49,519 nt of DNA from positions 1 to 49,519 of the forward strand of contig JAIBBA010000007.1 in NCBI GenBank assembly GCA_019694895.1, read 5' to 3'. Positions within the stretch are counted from its first letter, which is position 1, and each line of letters starts with the position of its first letter. Positions 17,511 to 23,935 of this stretch are shown here, piece after piece. The position numbers and the translations under genes are program-made. This DNA comes from Chitinophagales bacterium. Lineage in GTDB: Bacteria > Bacteroidota > Bacteroidia > Chitinophagales > BACL12. The notes under the pieces are model-generated. The model did no database searches and had not been told where the DNA came from. It saw nothing but the letters and a program-made list of their open reading frames with translations.

Positions 17511-18447
17511 ATTTTGCCCGATATGAATAGCGCCTTCCGGTTTTATAATAGAAACTATATTCTTTGATAAGGCGACCATTTTTATCGTAGTCATATTGAA
17601 CCCTGTCTGTTGTTACTACTTTCTCACGATGATGTGCACTACTTGTAAATACGAGTTTCTCCTGAAGTAAACCGGCGGCATTATAGAAATAAAATATACT
17701 GTCGGGAACGGAAGTATCTATTCGTTTCGCATTGCGTTCCACAATTAACCGACCGGCATCGTCGTATTGGTAGGAAACATCAAGTGTTGTATCTGCTTCT
17801 TCATAGTAGCCCAAAAAGAATTGATCTATATTTCTGATCATTTTTTCGGAACTGTCATAGGTGCTTATAAACTTATCCATCTCGTACCTCGAAAGCACCA
17901 GACGAGAGCTGTCTTCGTAAATCTGCTTATACATGGTTTCTTTATCGCCATGTCGATTGTAATTTGTTACAATAATTGTGGGAGAAGATTTATCATACAC
18001 TAGTTGAAGCACCGTTCGTTTGATTTTTCCGGTAGGGTAATACACATAATCTGTTATCCCAATTGTATCATGCCCGTCTGTTTCAATCATTTGCATGAGC
18101 ATGCTTCCGGCATACACGTAAAATTGCTGATGTGTTATTTTATCATTCGAAAAGGTTGTATTCCTGATTAATCCATCATCGCCATATACATAGGTTGATT
18201 TTTCAACGGTGTCTCTTCCTTTGCGACCAATAATATATTCCGCTATAATTCTATCTATAGAATCATAATCGGTCACCGAGCGAAGTTCCTCTTCGTCCTT
18301 GTTGAGCACATACATTGATTTTGTATATGCAATTACAGGGTCTTTGCTGTCACTACAGGAGGCGAAAATGCATAGAATAAAGGCAAGGCCCAGAGAACTG
18401 TAGATCAGTTGATTTGCAGGCACATATCTCCGTATACGCATTAGCAT
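17509..18447 (-). CDS. Lipoprotein with RHS/YD-like repeats
   Basis: 312 residues. The N-terminus is a lipoprotein signal (hydrophobic stretch to LCIFASC, lipid-bearing Cys near 30). The rest consists of degenerate repeats such as YDDAGRLIVER, YNAAGLLQEK and YDKNGRLIKEY, as in RHS/YD-type beta-strand repeats, though no complete toxin-type RHS shell is present. Probably anchored in the outer or inner membrane facing the periplasm or outside. A related shorter protein is encoded at 20231-20779. It has its own promoter, so it may be separate from the operon upstream. The start could also be the ATG at 18441. Confidence 0.7.
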   Translation of the reverse strand: MLMRIRRYVPANQLIYSSLGLAFILCIFASCSDSKDPVIAYTKSMYVLNKDEEELRSVTDYDSIDRIIAEYIIGRKGRDTVEKSTYVYGDDGLIRNTTFSNDKITHQQFYVYAGSMLMQMIETDGHDTIGITDYVYYPTGKIKRTVLQLVYDKSSPTIIVTNYNRHGDKETMYKQIYEDSSRLVLSRYEMDKFISTYDSSEKMIRNIDQFFLGYYEEADTTLDVSYQYDDAGRLIVERNAKRIDTSVPDSIFYFYNAAGLLQEKLVFTSSAHHREKVVTTDRVQYDYDKNGRLIKEYSFYYKTGRRYSYRAK

Positions 18448-18450
18448 TTA

Positions 18451-18458
18451 CAAAGATA
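18451..18458 (-). promoter_or_regulatory. -7 promoter element of RHS-like lipoprotein gene
   Basis: Read leftward the sequence is TATCTTTG, a full match to TAnnTTTG. It lies three bases from the ATG at 18447, so the mRNA would begin at or within the start codon, or six bases ahead of the alternative ATG at 18441. Confidence 0.55.
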
Positions 18459-18480
18459 CATAGTAACTATTGATTGCCTT

Positions 18481-19551
18481 CTATTCAGCGTAAATGTAGG
18501 TTTCGATTTTCCCGTTCTGATCTGTGCGGGCCCGAAACATACCATCAGAGTTATATTGCCATGAGATATTTCCATATTTGTCTACCGCTATCATTCCTCC
18601 ATCTCCGGTAATCTCTTTAAACCGAACATGTATCATATCGTATGTTGCAGCATCTAATGTCATACCTTTAAATTCAATTAGGTCAGACACTGTTTTTGCG
18701 GCTACGGTCTTGATAAAATCTTCACCTGTTCCGGTGCAACTGATAGCACAGGTCTTATTATTGGCATAGGTTCCTGCTCCAATTATAGGGCTGTCACCAA
18801 CGCGATTATATTTTTTATTGATAAGTCCACCGGTCGACGTTCCTGCAGCGAGATTGCCATATTTGTCCATCACCACACAACCAACAGTTCCAAATTCCCC
18901 CTCCTCGGGCAGAGCAGAAATAATTGGCGATTGCAGTGCTGCCATGGAATCTACATAATGTATATACGACGCATCAGTGGAGTCTTTTGTCTTGCGCCAG
19001 CGATCAATCTGATGTTGCGTATAGAAATAGGACTTATCAATCATTTCAATGCCATTCTTAGCGGCAAAACTTTCTGCTCCGGCACTGCTGAACATAATAT
19101 ATTTACTCGAATCCATCACCATTCTAGCAGCGGTGATCGGGTTCTTTATGCGTTGAACATTATTTACGGTGCCGCAGTCAAGAGTGCGTCCATTCATGAT
19201 AGCGGCATCCATTTTTATTTTACCATTATAGGTAATTACTGAGCCTTTTCCCGCATTAAATAAAGGTGAATCTTCCAAAATCTTGATAACGGCTACCACT
19301 ACATCGGCAGCACTATCGCCTTTCGACAACATTTCATATCCCAGCTTGGTTGCTTCTTCAAGTTTAGCTTTAAATGCAGCTTCCTGTTCAGCTGTATAAG
19401 AACCTTTAGCCAAAGCACCTGCGCCTCCATGTATGGCGATGGAAAATTTAGGTGTAGATGTATCACTCTTTCCTCCGTTGGAAGATTTATCGCAAGAGGT
19501 AAAGAGCAAACTACCTGCCAACAGGCAGATTGCAGTGATGTAATGCTTCAT
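18481..19551 (-). CDS. Isoaspartyl peptidase / L-asparaginase, lipoprotein form
   Basis: 356 residues of the Ntn-hydrolase asparaginase 2 family. It cleaves beta-aspartyl (isoaspartyl) dipeptides or asparagine after self-cleavage before a threonine. The nucleophile is T222 in EFGTVGCVVMD; GTSTGG and the substrate loop GDSPIIGAGTYA follow. The amino half starts with AIHGGAGAL. The N-terminus is a lipoprotein signal (LLFTSC, Cys20), so the enzyme is membrane-attached outside the cytoplasm. It is the last gene of the tight leftward operon 18481-26826 (9-bp gap to the upstream DUF2490 gene), which suggests it processes a peptide linked to that system, although this is inference. Confidence 0.88.
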   Translation of the reverse strand: MKHYITAICLLAGSLLFTSCDKSSNGGKSDTSTPKFSIAIHGGAGALAKGSYTAEQEAAFKAKLEEATKLGYEMLSKGDSAADVVVAVIKILEDSPLFNAGKGSVITYNGKIKMDAAIMNGRTLDCGTVNNVQRIKNPITAARMVMDSSKYIMFSSAGAESFAAKNGIEMIDKSYFYTQHQIDRWRKTKDSTDASYIHYVDSMAALQSPIISALPEEGEFGTVGCVVMDKYGNLAAGTSTGGLINKKYNRVGDSPIIGAGTYANNKTCAISCTGTGEDFIKTVAAKTVSDLIEFKGMTLDAATYDMIHVRFKEITGDGGMIAVDKYGNISWQYNSDGMFRARTDQNGKIETYIYAE

Positions 19552-19560
19552 GAAGCAAAT

Positions 19561-20226
19561 TTAGAATTTAAAATAATAAGTTACTCCGGTAATGTAGTCC
19601 GTGTCAGGAGCTTTCTTGTTCACCTGCTGCGCAACAGTATATTGCAGCTGGATTCGATGATGCACATTGAAGGTGTAATTATATCCCCCGGAAAATCGAA
19701 ATTGCTCGGACTCATTGTGATCGTCAAGTCTGTATACTTGCTCTGTTGCAAGGAAAATATCACTGTAAGGACCAAGATCATACTTTAATTGGATCCTGTT
19801 TCTTAGGAAGTGCTTATTGTCGCGATATTGATTTTCATCTGAAATATACAAGCCATAAGTTTTCACCATGTACCTTGATCTGGCTATCAATGTAAAATCG
19901 CCAATGCCTTTTACATATTGAACATCGCCATAAATATATTGTCGTGTATCATAACTATTCGCTACATTGCGAACACTCCCGTAGCGATAATGACCTTCAA
20001 GGCTCCATTCACGATTCAGTCGTAATCCTAGTCCGCCATCGATCAACAAATATCCGAGTTCACTGTAATTTTCATTAAAGCCGGATTGAATAAAGGTACT
20101 CGCCGACCATGTTCTTGTAATCTTTTTTTCAACAGAAATGCCGGAAGTAAATACTGCATCGCTTTGCTGTGCATGAACATTTAAGCATAGCGGCATAACA
20201 ATAAGGTAAAGCAATATTTTTTTCAT
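19561..20226 (-). CDS. DUF2490-like outer-membrane beta-barrel protein
   Basis: 221 residues with a signal peptide (MKKILLYLIVMPLCLNVHAQ) and alternating amphipathic strands ending in YYFKF, a C-terminal aromatic typical of outer-membrane barrels. Repeated strand pairs such as LEGHYRYGS and FTLIARSRYMV fit the DUF2490 family, whose function is unknown. It lies 4 bp after the gene at 20231-20779 and 9 bp before the peptidase, in the same operon. It could form a small pore or receptor for the operon's product. Confidence 0.65.
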   Translation of the reverse strand: MKKILLYLIVMPLCLNVHAQQSDAVFTSGISVEKKITRTWSASTFIQSGFNENYSELGYLLIDGGLGLRLNREWSLEGHYRYGSVRNVANSYDTRQYIYGDVQYVKGIGDFTLIARSRYMVKTYGLYISDENQYRDNKHFLRNRIQLKYDLGPYSDIFLATEQVYRLDDHNESEQFRFSGGYNYTFNVHHRIQLQYTVAQQVNKKAPDTDYITGVTYYFKF

Positions 20227-20230
20227 ACTT

Positions 20231-20779
20231 TTATCGGTATGTGTAGTTGTATTGTTTACTGCTTACAATATTATTTTTCCCGTCGTATATTATTCTCTCA
20301 GCAAGTGCGCCATGTGAATCGTAGGAAAATGTTATTTTTTTGGTGACATTTCCCCCGGAATCTGATGTTAACTCTTCGATTTTTTTTCCGAAGGTATTAT
20401 AATGATAGGCCGTTTGCTCGATTATTGAACCTTTGCCATCTGTGGTAATTGACAGTTTTTTCACTTCAAAGCGGTCGTATGATGTAGAGATGATAGATTC
20501 AATATTAAGGGAGTCCTTAAATATTATATGTTTCGTCTCCAGGCCTTTCCGATTGTAGGTCCATTGATCTCTGCTTGCAAAAGTGCTATCACCTTTCAAT
20601 GTCCATTCCTCAGTAGTGCGACCTTTATTATCAAATGATTGAAATACATGTTTCACTGTAACCTGCTTTCCGGCTTCAATTTCTCGTGTAGCCTGATACA
20701 TGGTTTTTGCTCCGCGGGTATTTTGGCCGAATAGTTGGAGGCTACTTAATATAATACATCCGGCAATGATTATTTTCAT
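20231..20779 (-). CDS. Secreted RHS/YD-like repeat protein
   Basis: 182 residues with a signal peptide (MKIIIAGCIILSSLQLFGQ) and strand repeats such as FDNKGRTTEEW, YNRKGLETKH, YNTFGKKIEE and YDSHGALAERI. These resemble the repeats of the lipoprotein at 17509-18447. It does not end in a barrel-type or T9SS tail, so it is probably periplasmic. It sits 6 bp after the small lipoprotein gene. Function unknown. Confidence 0.65.
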   Translation of the reverse strand: MKIIIAGCIILSSLQLFGQNTRGAKTMYQATREIEAGKQVTVKHVFQSFDNKGRTTEEWTLKGDSTFASRDQWTYNRKGLETKHIIFKDSLNIESIISTSYDRFEVKKLSITTDGKGSIIEQTAYHYNTFGKKIEELTSDSGGNVTKKITFSYDSHGALAERIIYDGKNNIVSSKQYNYTYR

Positions 20780-20785
20780 AGATAT

Positions 20786-21190
20786 TTATTTGAATACAAC
20801 AAGATCTTCTGTTTCAACTAATGCGTTCTTATCTGAAATGGTGATTTGTCGAATAACTGCAGAATCAGGCGGCGTTGGTATTCCATTTACTGTTGCTGCC
20901 GAATCAATAGAATAGGTGTAGATGGTGTAATCTCCGGGATATAAATATTCAAAGGCATATTCACCATCATAGTTTGTTTTGATGCGTGTGCCATAATTAA
21001 TATCATCGCCGAATACAAGATATACATACGTGTCTGCAAGATCATATTCAGAAAGCAATACCGTAAAGGTGCTGTTGTAATGCAAGGCATGAACTTTCCC
21101 GGTAATGGTGGCTTCTCCTCCAATTCCGGGATCCTTTGTACAGGAACTTATCAGTATGATCCCGATTACTAAAATTGTTAATTTATACAT
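20786..21190 (-). CDS. Small lipoprotein with carboxypeptidase-regulatory-like fold
   Basis: 134 residues. Lipoprotein signal (LVIGIILISSC, Cys near 16) and one beta-sandwich domain: ATITGKVHALHY to YDGEYAFEYLYPGDYTIYTYS matches the carboxypeptidase-D regulatory/transthyretin-like pattern. Such domains bind or present ligands at the envelope. The start overlaps the end of the ABC exporter gene by 8 bp, a sign of coupled translation and maybe a joint role. Confidence 0.65.
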   Translation of the reverse strand: MYKLTILVIGIILISSCTKDPGIGGEATITGKVHALHYNSTFTVLLSEYDLADTYVYLVFGDDINYGTRIKTNYDGEYAFEYLYPGDYTIYTYSIDSAATVNGIPTPPDSAVIRQITISDKNALVETEDLVVFK

Positions 21191-22850
21191 TGGGTTGTTT
21201 TAACTTGTCAAGTGAAATCCGGTGTTGTATGAAAAGTGTTTCAGGTATGCTTTTTGAAACAAGAATGATGGTGTGCGAGGATGAGATATGTGTTAAATGA
21301 TATGCTACCTGACGTGCACTGCGATCATCTAATCCTTCGAAGGGTTCATCCAGTAGAATTATTTTTTTTCCTGTGATCAGTCCGCGTGCGATGCGCAATA
21401 ATTGTTGCTGACTCGTTGAAAAATTGGCGCCGCCTTTTTCCAACGGCAGTTCCAAAACCTCATCCTGAAATTTGTCGCAAAACCCTATTGCTGATAATAT
21501 TTGCATAGCATCATGCTTTTTATCAGGATCCCGATTATAGGAAATTGCATCATATACATGTTTACCTATTAAGGGAAGCTCTTGAGATATAAACGTGATT
21601 TTCTTCCTGACTTGAAAGATGCTATAAGACTTAGTAGATGCGTCATCAATCATAATTTCTCCTGACTCAGGAATAGTAAGGCCACTAATGTATTTCAGCA
21701 GCGTTGATTTTCCGCTTCCACCTGTTCCTGAAATTAATGTTATTCCTTTCGGTGGGAAATGGAAACTTGCATTTTCAAAAATGGTTTTACCACCAAACTT
21801 AATGCTTAGGTTGTTTATACGAATATCTCCTTTTTTAACCGGCATTGCATGACCTTCCCTGCTGTCTTCAGGTGCTTCAAGTAAAAGCTTGCATTTTTTC
21901 AAACTCAGTTTTCCTGATTCGCGTATAGCACCTGAACGTAAAAGTCTCTTTACAACAGGAATGATCTGGATGATGAGCATGACAAAGATCAGTAGCGTTC
22001 CGCCGTCAGCAGTAATAGTATTATTGCTTAGCAGTTTATAGATCATCAACATGACAAACGCCAGCAATAAATATAGTAGAAATGGATACAGTGCCTTGTT
22101 TAATGCATTCCAAAACTGATAAACTTTTCCTGCTTCTAAAAGTTTTGTTGATCTCCTTTGAAACTTGTTGATTTCGGGCGTGCTGCGATTCATCACCTTT
22201 ATTGTTGCCATGGCATGCAGCCGCTCGCTCACGAAATTTAAATTCGTTGCATTGATATCACGACGCTTCTCTGTAGAAGGACGCATGAATCTGTTAATTA
22301 GTATGCTTATCAGGAAAATTGCCGGAATGGCTATCAGAAGTAAATATGTTAAAGTAATATTCAACCAACCGAATAAACCTATGGTCATTATCAGGAATGC
22401 AAAATCTGTTATGGCACCTATCTGTCCTTTTGTAATGAAAAGTCTGAGAGCCGACATGTCACCGCTGTAGCGAAGCAGATATTTTCCCGGATCTTTTTGC
22501 GTAAATACTGAATAAACGGTATGTAATTGTTTTGTGAAGAGCGTTTCGCGTAACCAGGCACTGAAGGTTTCGCCGGTCATGCCTATTAAATATTGTTCTG
22601 CAAATTGAACAATAAATCTTAATAGCAGTATGCCAAAAAATATAGAGAAGAAAATGTTGATTGATTGCACATTGCCAAACAGTGCGTCAAATATTCCACT
22701 CCTGGCACTGCCGCCATCCAATGCAAGCTGATAAAATTTTCCCACGCATAAAGGGATTGCCAATTTCAACGCATTACTGAACAACCCTAAACCAATGACG
22801 CTGATCAGCAACCCTTTATGGCGGGAATAATATGTTTTAATAATATTCAC
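21183..22850 (-). CDS. ABC exporter half-transporter (membrane + ATPase) with unusual ATPase motifs
   Basis: 555 residues. The N-terminal exporter membrane domain (about 1-310, six helices) is fused to an ATPase domain. Walker A is GTGGSGKST, the Q-loop is FISQE, and Walker B is IILLDEPFEGLDD with its catalytic Glu. However, the signature normally LSGGQ reads FSTSQ, and the H-loop region ILVSKSIPE lacks the usual histidine. The domain also ends early. A homodimer would have two atypical catalytic sites; it may be slow, regulatory, or need a partner. It lies in the tight operon 18481-26826, 5 bp after the P-loop NTPase gene. The substrate may be a peptide. Confidence 0.82.
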   Translation of the reverse strand: MNIIKTYYSRHKGLLISVIGLGLFSNALKLAIPLCVGKFYQLALDGGSARSGIFDALFGNVQSINIFFSIFFGILLLRFIVQFAEQYLIGMTGETFSAWLRETLFTKQLHTVYSVFTQKDPGKYLLRYSGDMSALRLFITKGQIGAITDFAFLIMTIGLFGWLNITLTYLLLIAIPAIFLISILINRFMRPSTEKRRDINATNLNFVSERLHAMATIKVMNRSTPEINKFQRRSTKLLEAGKVYQFWNALNKALYPFLLYLLLAFVMLMIYKLLSNNTITADGGTLLIFVMLIIQIIPVVKRLLRSGAIRESGKLSLKKCKLLLEAPEDSREGHAMPVKKGDIRINNLSIKFGGKTIFENASFHFPPKGITLISGTGGSGKSTLLKYISGLTIPESGEIMIDDASTKSYSIFQVRKKITFISQELPLIGKHVYDAISYNRDPDKKHDAMQILSAIGFCDKFQDEVLELPLEKGGANFSTSQQQLLRIARGLITGKKIILLDEPFEGLDDRSARQVAYHLTHISSSHTIILVSKSIPETLFIQHRISLDKLKQPNV

Positions 22851-22855
22851 TTTCC

Positions 22856-23935
22856 TTAGGCAGCATGAACAATCTGCATGCCTGATTTGTCGAATACATG
22901 AATGTACTCACCATTGGCAAGTTGATCGATATCTAAAGTTGGAATATTTGTTTTTGCTTTCACCTCTTGAATCAGCAGCGGACTCATCGTAAAACGGCCA
23001 CAAATTACAGCCGGCACAATGCCAAAACTGTGCAATAATTGCAATCCATAGAATACGCCAAGGCTGTCGCCACAACTGAATATCATACTGTGTATGGTTT
23101 GCATGAAGGCTTTATCGCGTAACAAGAAATCAGTTTCGCGTTCGAGTAATCCATCTGCAATTTCCATTACAATATAATCAGGAGCGTGTGGCTCAAGTTG
23201 CATCAACAGTGATTGATATACATCAAGTATTTCCTCCTTACTACACATGTATGTTGATGGATATCCGCAATCGGTGAAATCTACAGTGACATCTGCGCCA
23301 CAATCAAATACAAAATCTTTGTCTTTGGTAAAACTGGTGCCTGTCAATTTAATGAATGCTACTTTTTTGCCTGTTGTTTTTAAGCCCCTTGCAGTAAATG
23401 CTGCGGATGTCGTTTTGCCTGAATCCATGGAAGAGCCTACACTAAGGATTATTTTGGCATTGTTGGGAACATATCCATTAAATGTGTGTCTTGCTGTATG
23501 TAAAAACTTGGTATTGATGATTTGACCTTCTGTAGTAGTGGCGAATCCAATCAAACGCAATTTTGTCGGCTCAATATCTTCAAGAGCAGCATTTTTGCTT
23601 GCCACCAATCCGATAGCACCACCGGCACCCAAAATGTCAAGAATTTCTGTAGGTCGATCAGGAACATATCCTTCAAATTGTGATGTAGCATACCTGTTCG
23701 CAAATGCTGCCATGATCACATCACCTTCAAAAATGGATACTATGCGCTTGGTTTCGGATTGAATGGATTGGTGTTTGCCAATTTCCAGTACCTCAAATAA
23801 AGCAACATCGCCATCAATTGGAGTGTAGGTGTTGTTACGTGTACTGTCGATCTGATAAGAAGTGATTTCCTTGCAGATAATGGATTTTTTAATTCTCGCT
23901 TGCATAAAGTCTGTTTTTAAAAGGTGAAGTATCAT
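22856..23935 (-). CDS. P-loop NTPase of MobB / dethiobiotin synthetase / DUF1611-like type
   Basis: 359 residues (349 if the ATG at 23905, MQARIKKS, is used). The N-terminal domain (to about 170) contains DVALFEVLEIGKHQSI, GDVIMAAFANRYA and ILGAGGAIG. The C-terminal domain has Walker A GSSMDSGKTT (about 193-202), DFTDCGYPST, and VMEIADGLLERET. This resembles P-loop proteins of the MobB/dethiobiotin synthetase group, with an extra N-terminal domain. It probably binds ATP or GTP in the cytoplasm; the reaction is unknown. The first ATG overlaps the stop of the upstream beta-propeller gene as ATGA, so both start choices are tenable. Confidence 0.65.
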   Translation of the reverse strand: MILHLLKTDFMQARIKKSIICKEITSYQIDSTRNNTYTPIDGDVALFEVLEIGKHQSIQSETKRIVSIFEGDVIMAAFANRYATSQFEGYVPDRPTEILDILGAGGAIGLVASKNAALEDIEPTKLRLIGFATTTEGQIINTKFLHTARHTFNGYVPNNAKIILSVGSSMDSGKTTSAAFTARGLKTTGKKVAFIKLTGTSFTKDKDFVFDCGADVTVDFTDCGYPSTYMCSKEEILDVYQSLLMQLEPHAPDYIVMEIADGLLERETDFLLRDKAFMQTIHSMIFSCGDSLGVFYGLQLLHSFGIVPAVICGRFTMSPLLIQEVKAKTNIPTLDIDQLANGEYIHVFDKSGMQIVHAA

